Below are positions 17,199 through 24,956 of a stretch of DNA of 64,000 nt, piece by piece. The first letter of the stretch is position 1. Each line of letters opens with the position of its first letter. Position numbers and translations under genes: made by a program. The stretch is from Lentisphaeria bacterium (lineage in GTDB: Bacteria; Verrucomicrobiota; Lentisphaeria; Victivallales; UBA1829): NCBI GenBank assembly GCA_003526375.1, contig DPDG01000060.1, forward strand, positions 51,265-115,264, written 5' to 3'. The notes beneath the pieces are model-generated. The model searched no databases. It saw only the letters and a list, made by a program, of their open reading frames with translations, and had not been told where the DNA came from.

Positions 17199-18485
17199 TT
17201 ACAGCCCAGCCATGATATTCTGAATCCGTGCCACTTTACGGGTGAACTGGTTCACCTGCTTACTGACTTGTTTTTTCTGTTCTGTCAATTCCTGTCTTGT
17301 TCGTTTTTTCAGTGCTCTTTTCTCCTCAGAAACTTTCTTCTGCAATTGTGCTTTTACCTCAGAGGCTTTCTTCTGCAATTTCGTTCTCTCCGCTTTTATC
17401 TGTTCGCGGCTTTTGCTACGGAGTTCTGCCAGTCGATTCTTCCGTCCCTGTCTGATTGCTTTTTCGAGTTCACCGAGAACGTCACGGGTGGAATTCGGAT
17501 TATGATGATGTTGTTGCGTTAACTTCTCACTTTGAATAAGCTCTTTCTCAATAGCTGTTCGGAATTCTCTAATTCTGGTCTTCCGTTCTTCAATACTTGG
17601 CAGTTCTTCCAGTTCGAAAAAAAGCTTGTTACAGAGCGGTTCTATCATATCCCGAAGCCGTTTTGCAACTTTAACGTCACGGGTTCGCAATGATAATTGA
17701 ATATTCATCTGGTTTTGATTAGAACCGTGTTTACGCCCGCTCAAATGCCCCGGAACACGCTTTACAAAATGAATGCATGTAGGCGAGTTAGGCGTTGGTA
17801 TCACGTATTTCAAGAACCGCAGTTCATCCGTTACCGGGTCTTTGTGTCTCCTTTTTTTCTGAATAGCGTAAACCTGACCCTGCGTTTTGTCGGTTTTGGA
17901 GCTTGGTTCTGTTGCGACTTCCTGAATTTCTTTCTTTTGGCTGTCCATACTGTGGACACCCCTAACACTCCGATTACTGTTAAAGCCCTTTTTAGCGGCT
18001 TTTTCCCATGACTTGGAAGCAACCCTGATGTTGATATCGTCCAGCCATTTACCGCAGTGAAAAGCCCCTGCGAATTGATTTAATGAGAGTTTCATACTGC
18101 CCCTCACTGACCCGCCTTGCAAAAGATAACTACGGAATGCCATAAACTTTTCCGGCTCCATTGTCAGCAAACGGAGAAGCAAGTCCCGCAAATCAGCATC
18201 GGAATATTTCGGGGATTCATCCAACACATGGCGGTCTTCTATCTTCCCCTGAAAATCAAAGAGCCGGAATGACGCGCTTGCTGCTTGATAATGCGGTTCT
18301 GTTTCCTTAAAGTCTGCATACTCAACGGGAACACTGTTCCATATAGGCTTCAATTCCCTGTGTTCGTTGAGAACCTGTTCTATTTTCTTCCGTTCCGCTT
18401 CGCTTACGCCGTCCCATACGTCCTCGGTATAGCCGGTTCTGTTTCCTTTTTGGGTGGAATTGCCGATTCTTGTCATCGTTACCAT
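17199..18485 (-). CDS. Basic coiled-coil element protein with integrase-arm-like middle
   Basis: The 428-residue protein is not recognised as a whole. The middle segment CIHFVKRVPGHLSG followed by IQLSLRTRDVKVAKRLRD resembles the N-terminal arm-binding module of many tyrosine recombinases (pattern RRVPxxL...SLxTRDxxxA), but no catalytic domain follows. The C-terminal 120 residues are a long Lys/Arg/Glu/Gln coiled coil with repeats of the type KLQKKxSExKxxL. GGGAG precedes the ATG. The gene follows the 28-aa peptide in the integrase-led operon. DNA binding is likely; directionality, mobilization or partition roles are guesses. Confidence 0.6.
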   Translation of the reverse strand: MVTMTRIGNSTQKGNRTGYTEDVWDGVSEAERKKIEQVLNEHRELKPIWNSVPVEYADFKETEPHYQAASASFRLFDFQGKIEDRHVLDESPKYSDADLRDLLLRLLTMEPEKFMAFRSYLLQGGSVRGSMKLSLNQFAGAFHCGKWLDDINIRVASKSWEKAAKKGFNSNRSVRGVHSMDSQKKEIQEVATEPSSKTDKTQGQVYAIQKKRRHKDPVTDELRFLKYVIPTPNSPTCIHFVKRVPGHLSGRKHGSNQNQMNIQLSLRTRDVKVAKRLRDMIEPLCNKLFFELEELPSIEERKTRIREFRTAIEKELIQSEKLTQQHHHNPNSTRDVLGELEKAIRQGRKNRLAELRSKSREQIKAERTKLQKKASEVKAQLQKKVSEEKRALKKRTRQELTEQKKQVSKQVNQFTRKVARIQNIMAGL

Positions 18486-18516
18486 TGTTCAAATCTCCCT
18501 GTGTGTGTCATTATTA

Positions 18517-18603
18517 TCACTGCATTGCTTCGATTACGGCTTTCACAACCGCCCCTGCAAACAGAATAAACCAAAACGCGATGATATCATATTTGAAGTT
18601 CAT
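18517..18603 (-). CDS. 28-residue membrane peptide
   Basis: The small ORF starts MNFKYDIIAFWFILF and has one hydrophobic helix covering most of its length. Its ATG lies four bases after the integrase stop. An AAGGAAA site inside the end of the integrase gene is spaced about 10 bases from it, which suggests translational coupling. The next gene follows after 31 bases. Function unknown. Confidence 0.45.
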   Translation of the reverse strand: MNFKYDIIAFWFILFAGAVVKAVIEAMQ

Positions 18604-18607
18604 TTTA

Positions 18608-19921
18608 TCAGTTTCCTTGTTGCTTGATGTTGGTTGATGTTGCTAAAGCGCATGAATTATCGTTACCCGTCATCGGAACCGCTCTTGCAAGGCTTGCAGT
18701 TGCAGTTCTTGCTACGGTTTCGTCCAAATGAATGTAACGGTTTGTCATAGTCAACGTGGAATGACCGAGCAGTTTCGAGACGCACACGGGAGACGTTCCG
18801 TTATTGATCAGCAAAGACGCAAAAGTGTGACGGAACGAATGGAAACTGTAGCGGATAACCCGCCGCTTCCGGTGTTGGAAGTCCTCAGCGTCTTCTTTGG
18901 TATGAATCCCTGATTTCTCAAGAAGCTTTACAATATCTTTGCTGATACCGTTTCTATTGCGCTGGTAACGCTCTGCAATCGCCGGAAGAACGAAAGACGA
19001 TACTGTCTCAGGGTTTGCAGATTGTCGCGTTTCCTGACCTGTTCTAAGCCATTCAGAAAGAAGTTGAATTACAGTCCCATTCAATGGAATGACAACACGT
19101 TTTTTACTGGAATGCCTGGTTTTACTCGGTATCAGTTGCAGAATGCCCCGCTGAAAGTCGATTGCGTCCCATTTCAGCAAGCATAAATCACCAAGACGCA
19201 ACCCCGTATTTAACGCCAAAATAAGCAGGACGGATATTTCCTGTTTATGGAGAATGTAATAATCATTGCTGGAAAGAGTAACCCATATTGCAGAAAGCTG
19301 TTCCCTGCTGAATGCGCTGCGCTCCTCCTGCTGTTTCGGTTTTGCTTTAATGCCTTGAAACGGATTATCCGCATTGCATCCGACCAATGCCCTGAATACA
19401 ATTTTCAGACGGTTCAACGTGTCATTGTAAGTCGCTCCGCTAATACCTGACCGCCAGTAATACGCCATGTATTTAGTTGCGTCTTCGGGCGTTATATCGC
19501 GGATGTTTTGCAAGCCTGCGTTTTGAAACCATGTAATACACCGGTGAAGCGTATACCGGTAAATCGCTTCGCATTCAGGCGTGATTCTGTTCCGTTCCGT
19601 ATTGTTGAAAAACGCCGCAGGAATGGACGCAAGCGATATATTGTCCTGCCGATTGATCATTTGCCGCGCCTCCGCAATTTCCCGCAGATAGTCCGTTTTA
19701 TCCTGAATCTGTTCTAATCTCTGATACTCTGCATCCGTTGCGATCGCCTGCTGTTCTGCTTCCTTGCGTGTGATTGCACCGTGCAGAGCTGTTTGGGTGA
19801 AGCGTCCGCTCGGCAGTTTATGCCGCCAATACCACACGGAACCCCGCTGTAGAATTGTGCCTCGATAGCTTTTCTTTTTGGTTTGTCTTACCTTGTTTTT
19901 GGTTTGTGCTTTTGCTTCCAT
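18608..19921 (-). CDS. Tyrosine recombinase integrase
   Basis: The 437-residue protein starts with a basic region and an arm-type domain (VWYWRHKLPSGRFTQTAL), then a SAM-like core-binding domain (about 95-190). The catalytic domain shows R242 (NTGLRLGDL), K267, H361-x-x-R364 (HSFRH), H387 (LLGH) and the nucleophile Y396 (TNRYIHLD). Strand exchange should occur within the 89-bp tRNA repeats. The gene starts 112 bases from attR and reads inward, the usual arrangement. It opens the minus-strand operon of the element. Confidence 0.95.
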   Translation of the reverse strand: MEAKAQTKNKVRQTKKKSYRGTILQRGSVWYWRHKLPSGRFTQTALHGAITRKEAEQQAIATDAEYQRLEQIQDKTDYLREIAEARQMINRQDNISLASIPAAFFNNTERNRITPECEAIYRYTLHRCITWFQNAGLQNIRDITPEDATKYMAYYWRSGISGATYNDTLNRLKIVFRALVGCNADNPFQGIKAKPKQQEERSAFSREQLSAIWVTLSSNDYYILHKQEISVLLILALNTGLRLGDLCLLKWDAIDFQRGILQLIPSKTRHSSKKRVVIPLNGTVIQLLSEWLRTGQETRQSANPETVSSFVLPAIAERYQRNRNGISKDIVKLLEKSGIHTKEDAEDFQHRKRRVIRYSFHSFRHTFASLLINNGTSPVCVSKLLGHSTLTMTNRYIHLDETVARTATASLARAVPMTGNDNSCALATSTNIKQQGN

Positions 19922-19956
19922 TTACAACCTGCCTTTTGTTTTTGAACAGCAGATAA

Positions 19957-19980
19957 AATGTAACCAAGATGTAACCAAAA
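19957..19980. repeat. Candidate integrase arm-type site, right
   Basis: This is an identical 24-bp copy of 14144-14167 in direct orientation. It lies between the integrase start and attR and may also overlap the integrase promoter, allowing autoregulation. Confidence 0.6.
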
Positions 19981-20026
19981 ACTCTGATACACGAACTCTA
20001 GTATAGCTGTAACGCCTTGATAATAA

Positions 20027-20115
20027 AAAGAATGGGGCTGTAGCTCAGTTGGCTAGAGCGATACGTTCGCATCGTATAGGTCATGGGTTCGACTCCCACC
20101 AGCTCCACCATTTTT
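20027..20115 (+). other. Right attachment-site repeat (attR), 89 bp
   Basis: It is identical to 13944-14032. It is followed by the presumed native tRNA terminator at 20127-20166. Confidence 0.85.
20034..20110 (+). tRNA. tRNA-Ala (anticodon CGC), right copy
   Basis: The 77-nt copy is identical to 13951-14027, including G3:U70 and CCA. The sequence upstream belongs to the element, so it lacks the native promoter; expression of this copy is uncertain. Confidence 0.95.
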
Positions 20116-20126
20116 GAAGTTCAAAG

Positions 20127-20166
20127 CCGCTCAGGACAAGCAAGTTGCAAATCCGAGCGGTTTTTT
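20127..20166 (+). terminator. Intrinsic terminator after tRNA-Ala
   Basis: The arms CCGCTC-a-GGA and TCC-GAGCGG are followed by six T residues. It is probably the original terminator of the unoccupied tRNA gene. Confidence 0.75.
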
Positions 20167-20470
20167 CGTATCTGCGTGATGCCTGTTCCGGGGCTTTGCT
20201 TCTCCGTTCGGAAGTATTCGGGAGTATCTGAAGAAACTGCATTGACTTAATTTATTCAATTGTAAGGATGAGTATCAGGGGAAATAATAGGAACAGTTCT
20301 TTCGCCCGTTGCCGTTTGAAGAACCAGGTTCCGGACTTCCTGTGATTCCTCCGGGACTGCCGGAAGCCAGTTTTTTTCTATAAATCTCTCTTTTCTCTCT
20401 TGATTTTATTTTGTGATATGTTATAATTATATTGAAATACAAAATTATAATTTTATAATATGAAATTAAG
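20167..20470. other. Intergenic region before the IclR gene
   Basis: No gene was found. An imperfect hairpin at 20329-20365 (TTCCGG with CCGGAA) followed by seven T at 20371-20377 could be a further terminator. AT-rich DNA then leads to the next gene. It includes a perfect 14-bp palindrome, aaaattataatttt at 20441-20454, 17 bases before the start codon, a candidate operator for the regulator that follows. Confidence 0.45.
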
Positions 20471-21181
20471 ATGAAATCACTTCATAAGACATTCGATATT
20501 CTGGAATACATTGTGTTACAGTGCGGACGGCATGTGACACCGAGTGAAGTTGCGGAATATGCGAACTTGAATATCGCGACCTGCACACGCATTATGGGGG
20601 AACTGGTGGAGCGCGGATATCTGGATAAAATTTCGCGCAAAGCCGGTTACGTTCCGGGCCCTATGGTCGTTTCCATCGGGACACGCGATAACTGTTACCG
20701 CCGTCTTGCCGCCGCTGCGAGTGAACCGGTCCGTCTTCTCGCGGAACGGGTTTGCATGGTGGTCAACCTCGCTGTTATGAACCGTGATCGCCGTGTGATG
20801 CTCTGTTTTCACTCCTGCCGCCGGAACTGGACGCCGTGGAACAGTTTCACTTTCGGCGGCGACCACGCCACGACAGCTACGGGATGGCTCCTTCTTTCCG
20901 CGATGGAACCGGAGGAAGCGGAAAAGATCATCAGGGCGAAAAAGCTTCCGATTGCACGGAAAGAGCTGGAACTGACAAGGAAACGCGGCTGGGTCAATTT
21001 TATTTCTCCGGAGGATGGCATACGGGTGATGGGGCATCTGATTTCGGTTGACGGATATCCGCCCGCCGCAATCGGTTTCGGCATTCGCAAAGAGGATGAT
21101 CCGGAGGAAATTCTGAGTCTGTCGGAAGATGCCGCACGAAAAATTCAGCAGAAGCTGACACCTGATTCGAGAGCATTTTGA
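20471..21181 (+). CDS. IclR-family transcriptional regulator
   Basis: The 236-residue protein has an N-terminal winged helix (SLHKTFDILEYIV, TPSEVAEYANLNIATCTRIM, LVERGYLDK) and a C-terminal GAF-like effector domain from about residue 75. It is upstream of a GH20 hexosaminidase and a MurQ/GckR-like gene on the same strand, with 37 bases to the next start. It probably controls amino-sugar use. The palindrome at 20441-20454 is a candidate autoregulatory site. Confidence 0.85.
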   Translation: MKSLHKTFDILEYIVLQCGRHVTPSEVAEYANLNIATCTRIMGELVERGYLDKISRKAGYVPGPMVVSIGTRDNCYRRLAAAASEPVRLLAERVCMVVNLAVMNRDRRVMLCFHSCRRNWTPWNSFTFGGDHATTATGWLLLSAMEPEEAEKIIRAKKLPIARKELELTRKRGWVNFISPEDGIRVMGHLISVDGYPPAAIGFGIRKEDDPEEILSLSEDAARKIQQKLTPDSRAF

Positions 21182-21218
21182 ATCGTAATTAAATTATCAA
21201 GATAAGGAAAAAGATGAG

Positions 21219-23081
21219 ATGAGTTTGATTTGGAACAGCAAAAACACGCCGTCGGAGCTCCATTCGATTCTGACCACACTCGGGGAAGAATATCCGGTGA
21301 AAGAGGGATCGCAGGGGGTGAATCTGAGTTTTGAAAAGGGGGAAAATCCGCAAACACTCCGCGTGACCCGTCATGCGGACGGCTTTCTCGTGACTTACGG
21401 GAATGCGTCTTTTGCCGCGCGCGGCGTGGCATACGCTCTGTCCGGGCAGGAGTGCGATGAGACGGTCTGCTTCGGAACGCACGGTATCCTGCTGGATTGT
21501 TCCCGGACGTCGGTGGTCCGTCCGGATTACTTCAAGCGCTGGCTGCGCCGGCTGTCTCTGTTCGGCTACAACATGGCGATGCTTTATACAAAAGACGCGT
21601 ATCAGGTTCCCGGAGAGAACTATTTCGGTTACATGCGCGGAGCATATTCGATTGAGGAAATCCGCGAGATCGACGCATATGCAAAGAAACTCGGTATTGA
21701 GATGATTGCTTCGATTCAGGCGCTGGGGCATCTTGAGCCGATCATGCGCTGGGGGGCATACTATGAGGTTCGCGATACGGATAATGTGATTCTGGTGGAT
21801 TGCGAAAAGTCTTATGTCCTGCTGGAGAAGATGATCAAATTCTGGAGCGACGCCCTTGATACCCGCCGGATTCATCTGGGCATGGACGAAACGCATGATC
21901 TCGGACGCGGAAAGTTCATGGACCTGCACGGCTATGAACGTCCGTTTGATATTTACAACCGTCATTTGAACCGTCTCTGCGGCATCTGTAAAAAGTATGA
22001 CCTGAAGCCGATCATCTGGAACGATATGTATTTCCGTTACGCGAACAAGGAGCAGAATTATTATGATACCGGAGCGCAGATCCCGCAGGATGTCAGGGAC
22101 GCCATTCCGAAAACGGTTCAGCTTTCCTATTGGGATTATTACCATCGCGACCGTGAAACCTACTCGAAAATGCTCCGGCGCACACGTGAACTGAACGGTG
22201 GAACACCTTTCATGGCATCCGGCATCTGGACCTGGTCACGCCTGTGGTGCGATTACGAGCAGAGTTTTGCGACAGTCAAGCCTTGCGTAGACGCCTGCCG
22301 TGAGCAGGGAATCACGGAGATTCTTTACACTCTGTGGGGCGATGACGGTGGTTATTGCGAGTTTGAATCTGTCTTTGCCGGATTGGCATGGGCGGCGGAT
22401 TATGCCTTCAACGGTGCTGTTTCAGAGCCGCGCGTCAGCCGGCTTTACCGCGCTGTCTGCGGGACTTCCTATGAACTTCAGGTGGAGCTGGGAAAAATGG
22501 AGATGATCTACGGAGAGGAAAACGGGGCTCCTTTGAAGGTCAGCGCCGCATCCGTTCTCTGGGATGATCCGCTGATGGGAATCGTCTGGCATGAGATGCT
22601 TGCCCGTGACCCGGAAATCTGGAAGAAGGCGCTCAGACATTACAAGGAACTCCGGGACAAAACCGAGGCGCATCGTGAGGACCGCAGTGCCGGAATCATC
22701 AATCACGCATGGAATCTTCTGAATGTGCTGGCAAGGAAGACCGAACTGCGCGCCGTTCTTGTAAATGCATATAAAAAACGTGATTTTTCAACGCTCGGCG
22801 TTGTTGCGGAAAAATATGTGCCGGAGGTTATTGACGCATTGGAGGGACTGAACGATTCTTTCCGCGATCAGTGGTTCCGCGGTTATAAGTCCTACGGGCT
22901 TGAGATCATGCAGATCCGTCTTGCGGGACTTCGCGAGCGTTATGCCGAGCTTGCACGCAGGATTGACGAGCTTCTCGAAGGGCGGATTGAAAAGATTGAC
23001 GAGCTGGAACTGGAACCGGAGGCGCGGGGATTCTGCGAGACACGCTACCGTATGCTTGCCACCGGCGGCTGGTTCATCTGA
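21219..23081 (+). CDS. GH20-type beta-N-acetylhexosaminidase
   Basis: The 620-residue protein has a short N-terminal GH20-associated domain, then a TIM barrel with GILLDCSRTSVVRPDYFKRW and HLGMDETHDLG. D223 and E224 are the Asp-Glu pair expected for substrate-assisted catalysis. WTWSRLW and LWGDDGGYC add aromatic subsite residues. The C-terminal 200 residues are helical. No signal peptide is visible, so it likely acts in the cytoplasm on imported amino-sugar oligosaccharides. The adjacent MurQ/GckR-like gene fits this. Exact linkage specificity is unknown. Confidence 0.82.
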   Translation: MSLIWNSKNTPSELHSILTTLGEEYPVKEGSQGVNLSFEKGENPQTLRVTRHADGFLVTYGNASFAARGVAYALSGQECDETVCFGTHGILLDCSRTSVVRPDYFKRWLRRLSLFGYNMAMLYTKDAYQVPGENYFGYMRGAYSIEEIREIDAYAKKLGIEMIASIQALGHLEPIMRWGAYYEVRDTDNVILVDCEKSYVLLEKMIKFWSDALDTRRIHLGMDETHDLGRGKFMDLHGYERPFDIYNRHLNRLCGICKKYDLKPIIWNDMYFRYANKEQNYYDTGAQIPQDVRDAIPKTVQLSYWDYYHRDRETYSKMLRRTRELNGGTPFMASGIWTWSRLWCDYEQSFATVKPCVDACREQGITEILYTLWGDDGGYCEFESVFAGLAWAADYAFNGAVSEPRVSRLYRAVCGTSYELQVELGKMEMIYGEENGAPLKVSAASVLWDDPLMGIVWHEMLARDPEIWKKALRHYKELRDKTEAHREDRSAGIINHAWNLLNVLARKTELRAVLVNAYKKRDFSTLGVVAEKYVPEVIDALEGLNDSFRDQWFRGYKSYGLEIMQIRLAGLRERYAELARRIDELLEGRIEKIDELELEPEARGFCETRYRMLATGGWFI

Positions 23082-23111
23082 ACTTGAAACGTGTAACAGG
23101 AGAAATATGCC

Positions 23112-24788
23112 ATGAGTGAAAAAGCATATCGGCAGGCAATGAATTTCATTGAAAATGAGAAACAATTTCACCTCGGTTTTCTGCCGACGGAACAGTCCAG
23201 CCCGCTGACAAAGAATCTGGATAAGGAGTTTGCCGCATCCAGCGTGGACGGCGTCCGCTGTCTTCAGCGCGTGGACCGCAACGTATTGGAAATGGCGAAG
23301 CGGATTTTCCGGAGCGGAGAGTTCGCCGGACTCGTCGAAACCGGAAAGAAAACCATTGCGGACGGCGGCAGGATCGTCTTTTCCGGCTGCGGCGCGACCG
23401 GACGCCTGAGCATCCTGCTGGAATGCATGTGGCGCGACTGCTGTTTCAAAAACGAGTCCGTGAAACAGCATGCGGATCAGGTGTTCAGCATCATGACCGG
23501 CGGCGATTATGCGCTGGTGCGTTCCGTGGAATTCTTCGAGGATTATCAGGAATTCGGGCGTCAGCAGGTGCGTGAAATGGGAATGGATGGAAACGATATG
23601 CTGGTTGCGATCACCGAGGGCGGCGAAACATCTTCCGTACTCGGAACCGTGGACGAGGCTTTGCGCCGGGGCTCGAAGGTTTTCCTGATGTTCAACAATC
23701 CCGCCGACCTGCTGGCGGAGCATCTGGAACGCTCCCGTCAGGCAATCAGGAATCCCGGTGTCTGCGTGCTTGACCTGCACTGCGGACCCATGGGGCTTGC
23801 CGGCTCGACCCGTATGCAGGCAACCACGTCCGAACAGCTGATCGCCGGCGGTGCTCTGGAGATGATCATGTGCGGACTCCTGAAACAGGTCCCGCCTGAT
23901 TACGCCGCCGCTTTCGAGACGCTTCTCGATGAATTGGAAGCTTCCGCTCCCGCGATTGCCTCCTATATTGATTTCGAGGCGGAAATTTACCGCAAAAAGG
24001 GAAAAGTCACCTATTTCGCCGACGATTTCCTGCTGGATATCTTTACGGATACGACGGAACGTTCCCCTACATTCATGCTGCCGCCGTTCCGCAAAAAGGA
24101 CGACAAAATTTCTCCGCCTCCGTGGGCATTCGTCAAGAATCCGGTACGCACGACGCCGGAAGTCTGGGAAAACGGAATGCACCGTCCTCTCCGCTGTCTG
24201 GAGTGGACCCCGGAAGATTACAGGCGCATGGGAGCGCCGGAAGCGATCCGGCGGAATCCGCCGCAGATTCGCGCCGCAGAGCTTCTCAAGTTCGAGGTCG
24301 GCATGGAGTCGCCGGAGGAACGTTGCGATTCCGGCGGGGACGCCGCAGTGCTTGTGACTGTCGGAGGGCAGGGGGGCAGTCCGGTTCTTCAGCAGGCGTT
24401 TGACAGGATTTCCACTGGATTCAGATATCAAAAGAAACTTGCTGTCGGCGGAGACTGCCCCGCGGATTTCAAGATAACGGTATCGTGTGATGCCTCTCCG
24501 CTTCATCTCATGGAGCATATGGCGGTCAAACTCGTCCTGAATACCGCTTCGACCGGAATCATGGTCGTCCTCGGACGCGTTACCGGAAACTGGATGAGCT
24601 GGGTCGATGTGACCAACAAGAAACTGATGGATCGCGGAATCCGCCTGATCTCCGAAATCGGCGGCATTGGCTATGAGGAGAGCTGCATCCGTCTTTTCGA
24701 GGCTGTCGAGGAGCTGGAAAAGAGCCGGATTCCTGCAAAGGAAAAACCGTCCGCCGTTCAATATGTCCTGAATGCGATGAAGAAGTAA
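23112..24788 (+). CDS. SIS-domain protein, MurQ/GckR-like
   Basis: The 558-residue protein carries two SIS-like sugar-phosphate-binding domains. Features are GCGATGRLS (92-100), ITEGGETSSV (167-176) and GPMGLAGSTRMQATT (225-239). These resemble the N-acetylmuramic acid 6-phosphate etherase MurQ and the glucokinase regulatory protein. MurQ itself is about 300 residues, so this is the long form. Position behind a hexosaminidase suggests processing of amino-sugar 6-phosphates. The choice between etherase and regulatory protein is open. Start ATG at 23112, with AGGAG upstream. Confidence 0.7.
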   Translation: MSEKAYRQAMNFIENEKQFHLGFLPTEQSSPLTKNLDKEFAASSVDGVRCLQRVDRNVLEMAKRIFRSGEFAGLVETGKKTIADGGRIVFSGCGATGRLSILLECMWRDCCFKNESVKQHADQVFSIMTGGDYALVRSVEFFEDYQEFGRQQVREMGMDGNDMLVAITEGGETSSVLGTVDEALRRGSKVFLMFNNPADLLAEHLERSRQAIRNPGVCVLDLHCGPMGLAGSTRMQATTSEQLIAGGALEMIMCGLLKQVPPDYAAAFETLLDELEASAPAIASYIDFEAEIYRKKGKVTYFADDFLLDIFTDTTERSPTFMLPPFRKKDDKISPPPWAFVKNPVRTTPEVWENGMHRPLRCLEWTPEDYRRMGAPEAIRRNPPQIRAAELLKFEVGMESPEERCDSGGDAAVLVTVGGQGGSPVLQQAFDRISTGFRYQKKLAVGGDCPADFKITVSCDASPLHLMEHMAVKLVLNTASTGIMVVLGRVTGNWMSWVDVTNKKLMDRGIRLISEIGGIGYEESCIRLFEAVEELEKSRIPAKEKPSAVQYVLNAMKK

Positions 24789-24801
24789 CGGTATCTGAAA
24801 T

Positions 24802-24850
24802 CCGCCCGTGTTGTTTCCCGGAACCTCTCCGTTCATGGGAATGCGGGCGG
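24802..24850. repeat. Inverted repeat between SIS and metY genes
   Basis: CCGCCCG (24802-24808) and CGGGCGG (24844-24850) enclose a shorter inner pairing. There is no T run, so it is not a clear terminator; it may be a factor-dependent stop or an mRNA structure. Confidence 0.4.
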
Positions 24851-24956
24851 AAGTTCGCAGTTTCTCCGGCTGATCGGCGTTCTTTTACGGCTTTTCCTGT
24901 TGAAATCCTTCTCAAAAGAAGATATATTGTTGTTTTTGAAAAAAGGAGATGGATCC

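Larger units (their letters stand above)
13944..20115. mobile_element. Integrative element in tRNA-Ala, about 6.1 kb
   Basis: The region is bounded by 89-bp direct repeats that each contain tRNA-Ala(CGC). All supported genes inside are on the minus strand: integrase, 28-aa membrane peptide, 428-aa basic protein, 154-aa protein, polymerase-like protein and Bro-N protein. A 24-bp repeat occurs near both ends (14144-14167 and 19957-19980) and resembles arm-type integrase sites. An AT-rich stretch with four iteron-like repeats lies at 16222-16663. Base composition is clearly more AT-rich than the surrounding chromosome. No relaxase, conjugation, capsid or packaging gene was recognised. It may be a mobilizable or satellite-like element, or a plasmid that integrates. 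Confidence 0.9.

Noticed and set aside
13951..20110. Two tRNA-Ala copies as an ordinary tRNA duplication or an assembly artefact
   Set aside because: The integrase near one copy, matching arm-type repeats, distinct flanks and AT-rich content between the copies fit site-specific integration better.
24789..24956. Possible SAM riboswitch before the sulfhydrylase gene
   Set aside because: Only an imperfect inverted repeat is present; no known SAM riboswitch core could be matched.
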